This document shows, one piece after another, positions 1 to 7,909 of a stretch of 10,326 nt of DNA. A program made the translations under genes and the position numbers. Under the pieces are notes generated by a model, which did not search any database, was not told where the DNA came from, and was given only the letters and a program-made list of their open reading frames with translations. The stretch's first letter is position 1. The number at the start of each line of letters is the position of its first letter. The DNA is from Physocladia obscura (taxonomy: Eukaryota > Chytridiomycota > Chytridiomycetes > Chytridiales > Chytriomycetaceae): NCBI GenBank assembly GCA_027596945.1, contig JADGJH010001382.1, forward strand, positions 1-10,326, given 5' to 3'.

Positions 1-581
1 TACCCATTTAATTACATTCCAAAACATCTCATTTTTCTATTATAAAATAAAAACCTATTTTGAAAAACATAACACTTTTTGTTTCACATTTTTTTCAGTC
101 AAAAATCAGATTGAGTGGTATAATAGAAGCTTGTTTCAATTTTTTTGCGTTTGTTGGCAGCACTTATATGTGTGCACAATAAAAAGCAATTTTTACACAC
201 TAATCCATCTGTGGGAGCAATAAAGCTTGTGAATCTGTTTTTTATTTCTTTAATTAGTTAGTTTTCTTTTTTTTGCAAGTGAGCTGTGTGTTGGCGTTCT
301 TGGTGAGATATTAAGGGAGATTATTCTACCAGATTGAATTTGTTCTCACTTTCATCTTCCTTCTGAGTCGCAGCCCCACCACCACAGCAACTGCATCTGT
401 GGAAAAGTTGCAGTTACTGTTATGTTGCCAATTGACAACCCAATATCTAGTTGTCATTGTTCAACTGCATGAGTACAACTGCAGTGGCGACTGTGAGATC
501 TTTTTTTTTGGTTTTGTGTTGTGCTTCTGAGTTGAAATGAAAAAATTGCAACATTTTCATTTTTCCATGTGAAATTTTGCA
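1..581. other. AT-rich flank with no gene
   Basis: T-rich, A/T-homopolymer-rich sequence without a usable reading frame on either strand. The segment around 360-500 is less AT-rich and holds three copies of the octamer CAACTGCA (388-395, 462-469, 476-483), which might be subterminal repeats of the element whose gene starts at 582. I could not find a matching inverted terminal repeat on the other side of that element, so its left end is not defined. Confidence 0.4.
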
Positions 582-1537
582 ATGACTGAACTTGAACCAG
601 CACAACTTCCTGCACAACCACTGGCTTCAAACAATGCTGAAAAGACTTTTCACATTATCAAATTGAGTTCTATTATTAAAAATTATGTTGGCCAACAGGT
701 GCAATCAGCTAGTAATGAATTACCTGATGTTATCACTCTTTCATGCCAAACCATTCAGGCCTTCCAGACATCTATTTGGAGCACATTTTGGACATATTTA
801 AAGCCTGCTGCCATTGCTACAGGCAATACATGCGCTATTAGTGACTTTCTACCAGATATTGACAGTATGGACAAGTACATCACCTTCATGCGAAACAATC
901 AAATCATGAAATTAACAATTTGAGTTCAACATCACGACACACTCTTGCTGCATTATCAGTGCCAATTTCTGTTGCAGCTCATAAATACTCTGTATCAATA
1001 TCATCAAGAGCTCATTGGATCAGGTTTGAACAAATTGTTTTGCAACCAGCTCAAAGAGACTGATCTGGGGCTGCATCAAACACATTTGTAGAAGGAATTA
1101 TGGATCAGCTCCAGGAGGTGCAATCAAATTGATTCACCAGTGCAGGCGCAAACTGGAGAATCTTGGCTGCTTTCATATCTTTGAAACTGAATCTGGAACA
1201 TGATGCTTCAATTCATGGAGATCCCCCAACACATTTAATTCACCTCTTTAATTTGATTCCCTCTTGAGAGTCAACACAACTTGCAAGTATCTACACCAAC
1301 ATACATGTTGCGCAGAATATTCTTCAAGATATTACCTCTAAATTGGCACTTCTCAAGCAGGATGCTCAAAATCTTTTTGCAAATCTTTCGGCATGTATTA
1401 AATCTTTAGAAACAACAGTGAGCACATATTCAAACAGTGTTCTGGATATTCATCAGGCTTCTGCACCAAACAGTTCCTTAGGCCAATTTTTCCAATCACA
1501 GATGCAGCCACAAGATGGCATTGATCACCAAGAATAA
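582..1537 (+). pseudogene. broken unrecognised gene, probable transposon accessory ORF
   Basis: I do not recognise this protein. The first 113 codons are open from the ATG at 582. The frame then shifts near 895-905, after which one frame runs on to the TAA at 1535-1537, interrupted by three TGA codons (1061-1063, 1130-1132, 1265-1267). Read through, it would encode about 318 residues: an N-terminus rich in Ala, Gln, Pro and Leu, a Ser/Gln-rich middle, and a C-terminal part (about 1290-1450) with regular Leu/Ile/Val spacing that could be a coiled coil. No catalytic motif is visible. All three stops could derive from CGA (Arg) by C-to-T change. The stop lies 24 nt from the stop of the facing transposase pseudogene, and both are similarly decayed, so they may belong to one element. 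It could instead be a fragment of an unrelated insertion. Confidence 0.5.
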
Positions 1538-1561
1538 AAATATCTACTGTATTTGTTTCAT

Positions 1562-2348
1562 TTACACATTATTATTAGTGTAAAATCCCAGAAACTGTTC
1601 TTGAGTGCCAAAGTTTCCACATTGAGCATTGAAACCATGAGTAATCTGGTATCCACAATTGTCAAAAATTGAATTGAAATCATAGTTCCAGAATAACTGC
1701 ATAACATTAGTCACAAAAACAGAAAGATTTTTGTTCTTTCCCTCTTTGTAATACTTTCGAAACTTTATTTTTACCATCCCAAAGAAATATTCAATTAGGT
1801 TGAAAAATGGGCAGTATGCTGGAAGAAAAATTATGATTATTCCAAAAGATTGAAGGGTGTTAACAAGAAACCAATCTGTGTGAATTTTGGCACCATCCAT
1901 TATCCAAACAGAACATTTTCCAGGATACTGCTTAATTTTTGTGTTGTACTGTACCATTCTTTTGCAGCAGTGCAAAAATAAGTCTCACATAAGAGTTCCA
2001 TCTGTTTCAAAATAATCAACAACTCTGTCAACAGACAGAAAAGCCAGATATGAAACTCTTGGTTTTTGAATAAATTAATTTGCCGCAGTAGACTAGTTTT
2101 TTCACCACGTAATGAATACCCTCAGTTTTGCAACATTCCGCAATTGTCAAAGCAACTTCATCAAGAAAGGGGAGGTTTGATTTACACCAGTTGATTGAGT
2201 TCAGCTCCAAAGCATACCAACTAACATTGTCCATTTTAATCTGTAATGCGCACCTTTCTAGAACCTTGTATGTGTATCCAACATCATGAATGATCTGCCA
2301 TACTGTTGATGTTGATATGGATTGAAGCATTTGCGATTTTTCATGCAA
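1562..2348 (-). pseudogene. Tc1/mariner (IS630-type, DD34E) transposase, broken, copy 1
   Basis: Decayed DDE transposase, which would cut and join transposon ends in the nucleus. Reading 2348 to 1562, it shows a helix-turn-helix-like stretch (SISTSTVWQIIHDVGYTYKV) and then FLDEV with the first catalytic Asp. Next come KQYPGKCSVWIMDGAKIH with the second Asp and FLPAYCPFFNLIEYFFG with the catalytic Glu. Exactly 34 residues lie between second Asp and Glu, as in DD34E elements. Two lesions are clear: a frameshift near 2070-2085 and an in-frame TGA at 1985-1987. Between them the frame reads coherently (KPRVSYLAFLSVDRVVDYF). The N-terminus is eroded: some coding-like sequence continues upstream to about 2450 in other frames, but no start can be chosen. 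All three acidic catalytic residues survive, but the gene cannot make a full protein. The terminal TAA is at 1562-1564. Confidence 0.85.
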
Positions 2349-2640
2349 TTTTTCATTTGTGAAGAAACATTTTGTAGTTCACATTTTGTTTTGGATGGAA
2401 TTTTAAACAATGAGCGATGCTCAGTCAAATACACAAAGGCTTGAAATGGTTTATTTGCTTAGTTTGTGATTCATGTAGATTATGTCCTCATTGCAGGACT
2501 CATAATAAGGATCAACTGAATATGCATAATCAGAGTTGTAAATAAATTGATTGATTTGTGTTTATTGTCTTTCTCTCTTTGTTTGGAAGAATATGTCCTT
2601 TCTGCTAAGATTACTTTAAATAAAAATGCAATCGTTAGTT
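2349..2640. other. eroded 5' part of transposase copy 1 and spacer before the host genes
   Basis: On the minus strand there are short open stretches that may be remains of the transposase N-terminus. One (about 2450-2540) reads DYAYSVDPYYESCNEDIIY, and another (about 2370-2440) is in a different frame. None joins cleanly. Base composition changes near 2640, where CpG-containing sequence of the host gene island begins. No terminal repeat or target-site duplication could be identified, so the element's right end is uncertain. Confidence 0.35.
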
Positions 2641-2698
2641 TATTTTTGACGCTCGAATGCAGATGGAGAGACATTTTGTCGTTTTTCAAGATTCACTC

Positions 2699-3234
2699 AT
2701 GGTTTGGATTCAAAAGAGCGTTCAACTACCAAACAAACGACGCGGTTGCCATTTAATCACGAATGAAATCTTGAACGTCATTTCTAATGACTTGCGGCGG
2801 ATCAATATTGGAATTTGCCATATCTTCAGTTGAGTTTGCAATGCTGTGAAACAACTTGCCTGCTTAAGTATTCCTACAACGCTACAGTTCAACACACAAG
2901 CGCCTCTTTAACCCTAAATGAAAACGCCGATCCCGATGTTCGAGTCGATATGGAAACATCTTTGTGAGTACGAGTTTCTGTCGGGGTTTTAGTTATAAAG
3001 TTTTCTGGAATATAAAGGAATCGTATTGTACCAGCCGACTTGCCGTACATACATGCTGACGAAGGTCCAGACGATATGCCTGGACATATTAAAGCAAGCT
3101 TGATGGGCGCATCCGTCACAATTCCAATCACAAACGGACGATTGGCAACGGGAACCTGGCAAGGCATTTGGTTGTGTGAACACCGAGATTCTGGAGGAAG
3201 ACGAAAGCTTGTTGTGACAATAAATGGAGAATGA
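2699..3234 (+). CDS. UPF0047 / YjbQ-family protein, three exons
   Basis: Small protein of the UPF0047 family (PF01894). The E. coli member YjbQ has been linked to weak thiamine-phosphate synthase activity; the fungal role is not established. Exons are 2699-2828, 2888-2963 and 3018-3234. Introns of 59 and 54 nt (GTTGAG..CAG, GTGAGT..AAG) have phases that rebuild conserved codons exactly. The 140-residue product has the family length and motifs in order: RRGCHLITNE (14-23), FIQHTSASLTLNENADPDVR (43-62), HADEGPDDMPGHIK (81-94), ITNGRLATGTWQGIWLCEHR (106-125), and the terminal LVVTINGE. Conserved His18, His46, His92 and His124 and the acidic cluster are present. The start at 2699 begins MVWIQK, as is usual for the family. 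Two further in-frame ATGs (2657, 2663) would add 14 or 12 residues, and the upstream stop in this frame is a TAG just before them. The gene converges on HEM15, with 64 nt between stop codons. Confidence 0.93.
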
Positions 3235-3261
3235 AAAATTATTTTTGTCCCAGTATAAATT

Positions 3262-3267
3262 TTTATT
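3262..3267 (-). promoter_or_regulatory. possible poly(A) signal of HEM15
   Basis: The minus strand reads AATAAA here, 32 nt past the ferrochelatase stop codon, in an AT-rich stretch. This is the only canonical hexamer between the two convergent stop codons. Transcripts using it would probably reach into or past the UPF0047 stop, so the two 3' ends may overlap. Fungal poly(A) signals are loose, so this is suggestive only. Confidence 0.4.
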
Positions 3268-3298
3268 ATTAATCGCATATTCGTGAAGTATTCGTTCA

Positions 3299-4753
3299 CT
3301 ATTCCAGCTTTTGATCGGCAAAAAACTTTTTAGTTTCGCCGCATTTCTCGCTTATACATGAGGGACACCGCAACGGCAACTGTTTCGTAGAACTGGCGCC
3401 AGAGTCCAAATGCGATTTCACAACATCAGCAAGACATTTGATAAATAATGGGTCGTCATTCAATGATTCAACTCTTTTGTATCCAGTAATTCCAGCCTGA
3501 AAACAGAAATAGTTTAACCAAACGAAGAAAGTGATCATAAACTACATACCTCTTTGGCAACATGGCCGTACTCCAAGTCCAATTCAAATAGTGTTTCAAT
3601 ATGATCCGAAACAAACGCGATAGGAACAACAAGCAAATTCTTGAACCCTTGCTTTCCATAACCCTTGATAACATCCTCAGTCTTTGGACCCAACCATGGA
3701 CTCGGGCCAACTTGACTCTGCCAAACAAGTCTATACGGGTTCCTGTTTCCCAATCTGGTCATAACGGCATGAACGGTTGCTCCAACTTCTGCGGGATACG
3801 TGTCGCCACGATTGACCACGCTCATCGGCAGCGAATGGGCGCTGAATACAAGTGGCACGGAATCCCTTTCAGAGGCGGGATATTCGCGTTCAAGTGCTTC
3901 TTCAATGTGTTTTGCAAATGTTTCCACAAGTAAAGGTTGTGTGGGGTATCTGTCAATAACACTCCATTTAATGCTTTGCTCCGGATCTTGATCTTTCAAG
4001 TTACGTACGAGTTCATTCAACGACGAACCGGTTGTGGAGCAGGAGTATTGGGGGTAGAGAGTAAGTGCGATTGCGCGCTTTACTCCGTCAGCTTTCATTG
4101 CAGTGACAGCATGTTCTGTCAAGGGCTTAACATAGCGGAAAGCAATATAGGATTTATGAGGAGCTGGATTGTTAAGAAAAAACATTTAAAAAAAAAGATT
4201 TGGAAAATAAAAAAATAACGAGCGACAGCAGATCAAAACGATGAAACTTATCGAGGCTCTGTGTTTATTTCGCTTGAAAAATGCAGTTATTGGGATATCT
4301 CACCTGACTCTGGACGAATTTGGTCCAAAACTTGCTCGAGCAAAATGCCCTGACGTTCGGTCCAATGATGGATAGGCGAACCACCGCCAATTTTTGCGTA
4401 CTGATCCTGAATTTTAGGAACGCGTCTTTTCGAGATCCAGGGAGCCAACAAACTCTGAAATGGCAACGGAATCAAATCCTTGTCGCTGAATAGCTGGGTC
4501 AGAAACCCTTCGACGTCGTTAAGAGTTTTTGGGCCTCCCATATTAATGAGTACGATTGCCGTTGGCGGCCTGCAGTTTGCAATTCGCGTTCAGTAACTAG
4601 GAATACGAAGCAAAACGGATATGGGAAGTTTCGGTATTACTTTTTTTGTTTTGTTGCGACAGAGGCCATCAATCGGGAGATTGAGATAGAACCAGCGAAC
4701 CCCTCCAATGCATGGTGATGATGGAGGAGACCACGGTGTGTGATGCTGAGCAT
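3299..4753 (-). CDS. ferrochelatase (haem synthesis), four exons, [2Fe-2S] type
   Basis: Ferrochelatase inserts Fe2+ into protoporphyrin IX, the last step of haem synthesis, at the matrix side of the mitochondrial inner membrane. Exons run 4753-4641, 4569-4304, 4163-3550 and 3496-3299; introns are 71, 140 and 53 nt, all GT-AG, in phases 2, 1 and 0. The product has 396 residues, close to the 393 of yeast. Residues 1-37 look like a mitochondrial presequence ([14 protein letters not shown], one acidic residue, Arg/Ser-rich). The core follows: [15 protein letters not shown] (39-53), [25 protein letters not shown] (127-138), [19 protein letters not shown] with active-site His236, [16 protein letters not shown] (273-288) and SDHIET with His314/Glu316. 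Cys168 ([12 protein letters not shown]) plus Cys375, Cys378 and Cys383 match the four cluster ligands of the human enzyme. The start at 4753 is the first Met after an in-frame stop, with A at -3; Met at 4669 is an alternative. Copy 2 of the transposase lies just upstream. Confidence 0.95.
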
Positions 4754-4982
4754 ATTGAAAAAGGAAATACCAAACAAGTGTGAAATCAGATTTCAAAGAA
4801 ATAATTGATTATTCTTGAGCTTTGCCATCTACACACCATCTGCAGTTGTATTCTTAAGTTGAGGCTATGGAAATCAGACACACTGTGTTACATCAGCATG
4901 CAACTCCTGCAGTCCATATACATTGTCTATATGCATGCTACTTTCAGGGTCCCAGTTTACTTAAATTTTTAGCAAATCCAAG
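4754..4982. other. HEM15 5' flank grading into transposon sequence
   Basis: The HEM15 promoter and 5' UTR must begin here. No TATA box or other known site stands out on the minus strand. CpG dinucleotides, frequent up to about 4735, disappear abruptly from about 4740, so only a few tens of bases of typical host sequence seem to precede the ATG. An 8-bp inverted repeat, CCAAGTTG/CAACTTGG with a 7-nt loop, sits at 4978-5000 at the start of the transposase remnant. It is probably part of the coding remnant rather than a regulatory site. Confidence 0.35.
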
Positions 4983-5510
4983 TTGACTATCACAACTTGG
5001 ATACAACAATACAAGGCTGACAGCAGAGTCAAATCAACCATGCAAAATTCAGTTTACCAAAAGCATGGGCCAGCGAGATGCCAATGGCTTGTTGCATTGT
5101 TCAAAGAACAGTTGCTATTATTTTTGGATGAGGCCAAAGAAAACTACACACAGCAGTATCATGGATCCTCAATCAGTGCTTCACCAGTCTTGTTTATCCT
5201 AAGGGAAGCTGGACTATCATGGAAAGTTTTTGAAAGACAAGCATCTGAAGATATTATTCATTTTTGCCAAGAATTGCAACAGACCCTTCTGGAAAACTTT
5301 TCAGTTGAAGAAAAATTCAACAGAATCAAGTTTCTTGACTACTGCACTTCTTCATCAGTGACTGTTAAACAATACCCTGGGCCACACTCAGTTTGGATAA
5401 TGGATAGTGTTTGTATTCATTGTGGCCCATCAATCATTTATTTTTATGCTCCATAGGCTTAGTTCTATTGTTTCTTTCTGCATATTGCCCATTTTTAGCT
5501 ACCAACATAA
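4983..5510 (+). pseudogene. Tc1/mariner transposase, internally deleted, copy 2
   Basis: Second, independent copy of the family seen at 1562-2348. The open stretch from about 4983 to 5455 contains the N-terminal region (WIQQYKADSRV, FLDEAKENYTQQYHGSSIS) and a helix-turn-helix-like segment (ILREAGLSWKVFERQAS). It then jumps to a segment near KFLDYC followed by KQYPGPHSVWIMD, which holds the second catalytic Asp. The region that should carry the first catalytic Asp is missing, a deletion that keeps frame (near 5290-5330). A frameshift near 5445 then gives IGLVLLFLSAYCPF, matching FLPAYCPFF of copy 1, but the following catalytic Glu is not recognisable. Translation has no ATG at 4983 (a TTG), and a TAA lies shortly upstream. 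Only one CpG is present from 4801 to 5760, a sign of age. The gene is dead. Confidence 0.75.
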
Positions 5511-5724
5511 AACTGGATCTCCAAAACCATACAATAGACAAGGAAATACCAGAACATGTCTCACAAAAGTCCAAAAACAACCATCCATACAAGAAAAAAA
5601 CATAGGTATAGAAAATTACAATTGAGCACCAAAAATAAATAAGATATCATGAAAACTTACTCCATTCTCTAAAATTAAATTCAAAAATCAATAACTACAA
5701 CAGAAACATAATAAATATAAGTGA

Positions 5725-5994
5725 GTGGTAAGGTGGCAAGATGCATTTTCAGAAAGCAAATGCATCAACATCCTGTCAACCATAACACTGTACAAAGAGA
5801 GACTATGCTATTATGATAAGAGTTTCAGTGATGTTGTCATAGAAACGATTAAAAAGGTGGGCTATAGTGGGAATCATATGTCTATACCTTCAATTGCTGT
5901 CTTTGCCCTGCAACAGCAACTCAATTTCATGCATCTAACCATGGAAACATCCAAACACATTCAACTACTATGGCTTTTGTTGATATTCCAGTAG
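5725..5994 (+). pseudogene. possible C-terminal scrap of transposase copy 2
   Basis: An open stretch of 89 codons without similarity that I recognise with confidence. Part of it (LCYYDKSFSDVV, KKVGYSG) resembles in spacing the C-terminal part of transposase copy 1 (FWNYDFNSIFDNCGYQ), and it lies on the expected strand and roughly the expected distance downstream of copy 2. The match is weak and could be chance in AT-rich DNA. The 200 bases before it are A-rich and featureless. Confidence 0.3.
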
Positions 5995-6223
5995 GTGTAT
6001 CAAAAAACTTGATATTAGACTTAAAGTTTGTGTTAAATATAATGGACTTATGTTTAATATACAAACTATTTGCACTGAAGGACTTCCAAAACTGAAGTAT
6101 TTGACAAAAAAAAAATGAAATGTTCTGCTGTTATCTAAAAAATACGTTGGAACAAATTTATTGTGATTAAAAAAATGTCTAACCAAATTTGGTTCCTGAA
6201 ACAAAAATACTCCAGCAAACAGC

Positions 6224-7190
6224 ATGCAAAGCAGTCAAAGCAAAGCAGAAAAATCAGGTACCACAAAACAAGGTTGTAGCAGTCAGATTAACAGCCAAAA
6301 AAGACTTGCAGTTGCATCTGGCCATAGTTGCATGAAAAGCTGGGTGGAAACAAGCAAAGTCATAGCACTTCTCGATGCAGTGCAGAAAATTCTGCCACAT
6401 GGGTCAGTAATGTGGCAGATTGTAGCTGAGGAACTCAGCAAAAATGGAATTCACCAGGACAAATTGTCTATCATTTGAAATTTAAAGGCATGAAGAATCA
6501 CCCAAAACCAACAGGCAATCTACAGTGCCTGCCTACTGTAGTTCAAGCCAAGGATCTACAGCATGAAATCAAAGCTGCAATGGATGTATTGGAATGATAA
6601 TAAGGAGGGAATTTACGAAAAAGATAATGGGGTAGTTTTCTTTGAAAGAAACAACAAATCAGAACAATCAGCAGATGAGGATAAAATCAATGATACTAAA
6701 GTAGCAGGTTCTTCTAAGATCTCTCTACAGCATTTCTCCACTTCTTCTATGGTATCTACTGAAATCAACAATGACAAAATTTTAACACTGACTCCTCCTT
6801 CAGTCACAACCTGTGTTGGATTTATGTACAATCAGCTGCAAGCAGCTTCTAGTTCTTCAGCTAGTTCTTCCACCAAAATGATTACCCAAACTGTGAACTT
6901 TGGATGCTGCAGTCAAAAACTTGTCTGCTCTGACAAAACTGACAGCATACTCTCAATAATGCTGATGCAGTACCAAAAAAGTGAAGAACAAGCCCAACGT
7001 GAAGCTGCCAAATTAAAAGAAGAATAAAGAATTGAAAGGAAGGAGAGACTTGAAATTTTGAGATTGAGAAGAGTGTCAGCGCAATCATGAAAGGGAAAGA
7101 GAAGAAATGTGTAAAAGAAACAAATGAGAAAAGGAAGAAAGAAAGATAGAGTTATTGCAATTGGAGTTGCTTATGAAAAGGCAGCAGTAG
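6224..7190 (+). pseudogene. DUF6818 / SANT-like transposon-associated gene, broken
   Basis: Resembles DUF6818 proteins, which have a Myb/SANT-like DNA-binding N-terminus and which I know from rust fungi and oomycetes, where they are repetitive and probably mobile-element encoded. Frame 1 (6224-6478) carries the helix-rich stretch VIALLDAVQKILPHGSVMWQ (start near codon 45). The frame shifts at about 6478, where the next frame reads KFKGMKNHPKPTGNLQCLP and ends at a TGA at 6595-6597. From 6563 a third frame is open to 7027: Ser/Thr-rich linker, then a Glu/Lys/Gln-rich helix (EEQAQREAAKLKEE). The charged helical tail continues across another shift near 7075 and a TGA to end KIELLQLELLMKRQQ, stop 7188-7190. 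Order and tail fit the family, in which a C-terminal coiled coil is usual. At least three frameshifts and two to three stops make it non-functional. The family assignment is from motif memory, not a search. Confidence 0.65.
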
Positions 7191-7247
7191 TGTTAAAAAA
7201 ATTACTTTTATTTCATAAAACAACTATTATGATTCATAATTGTTATT

Positions 7248-7470
7248 TTATTCATTATTATCATCAAAAAAATGAGACCTGATTTGAGATATTCCTGTTG
7301 TTCTAACTCTGAAATTGTATACTTGTCTACATTGATCACATTCTTTAAACTGTAACCTTGCATAATGACCACCACTTAAACCCAACCACCCATATCTTGA
7401 TCTCTCTCAGAGTAGTCAAACTAGTATGTGCCACTGATATTGCTTTCAGGTGTTTGTTACCAATTTTCTT
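7248..7470 (-). pseudogene. short decayed ORF convergent to the DUF6818 remnant
   Basis: On the minus strand a 52-codon frame (7406-7248, TAA at the end) reads in a protein-like way: YGWLGLSGGHYARLQFKE, then CDQC, and an Arg/Thr-rich tail ending near FFDDNNE. Two TGA codons precede it in frame (7407-7409 and 9 nt further up), and another frame is open directly upstream (VAHTSLTTLREIKIW), which suggests a frameshift. I do not recognise the protein. Its stop lies about 58 nt from the end of the DUF6818 remnant, so the two could be the convergent genes of one element. It could also be chance. Confidence 0.35.
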
Positions 7471-7539
7471 TTTGTGCAGGTGCAGGAAATGTCAGGTTCT
7501 TCCTGTCCTTCCTCATTGCAGTTGCAAGATCTTCAAGCA

Positions 7540-7637
7540 AAGCTTGGTCATTTGCTCAAAGCTTGGTCATCAGCTCAAGGCCGGCCCATCAGCTTAAAGC
7601 TGGTCCATCAGCAAATACTGGCATCAGCCAAAGCTGG
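7540..7637. repeat. 19-bp tandem repeat, about five units
   Basis: Imperfect head-to-tail units: 7540-7558, 7559-7577, 7578-7596 and 7597-7615, then a shortened unit 7616-7630 and the start of a sixth. The first two read AAGCTTGGTCATTTGCTCA and AAGCTTGGTCATCAGCTCA; later units drift. The unit is not a multiple of three, so it is not a coding repeat in one frame, although two frames stay open through it. It is richer in GC than its surroundings. Confidence 0.8.
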
Positions 7638-7909
7638 TAAGCAGTGAAGAGTCATTGACCCTACAACATCTGCATTAAATAATTGAAACTCACCACAGCA
7701 AAGCAATGGAAATAGGTCCAGAATGAACTCAAGAAATATTTGAACCCTGGCTAGGTCTTAAGAATAACCAGGTAGTGTCCTTCACACTCTGGAGATAAGT
7801 ATAATAGATAGAATAAATAGAAACAGGTAAGTATGGTTAATAAGTACACACACCATATTTTATCTTTTTGTTAATTAAGATACTGGCACAACCAGCAACA
7901 AGTGCCCTT

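Noticed and set aside
466..479. 14-base match, inverted, to 8253-8266 (GTTGTACTCATGCA on the opposite strand)
   Set aside because: A match of this length is not far from chance for about 10 kb of biased sequence read on both strands, and the flanks do not extend it. Kept only as a possible shared transposon end.
2747..2823. Minus-strand frame reading MANSNIDPPQVIRNDVQDF
   Set aside because: It looks protein-like, but it is the antisense shadow of UPF0047 exon 1, whose family motifs and splice phases are clear on the plus strand.
2889..3321. Two minus-strand frames of 136 and 110 codons
   Set aside because: They overlap the UPF0047 exons 2 and 3 in antisense and show no family motif; chance shadows.
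3601..4218. Three plus-strand frames across the ferrochelatase exon
   Set aside because: Antisense shadows of HEM15 exon 3, which has unmistakable catalytic and cluster motifs on the minus strand.
6613..7088. Minus-strand frames of 72 and 68 codons
   Set aside because: They lie antisense to the DUF6818 remnant and have no motif of their own.
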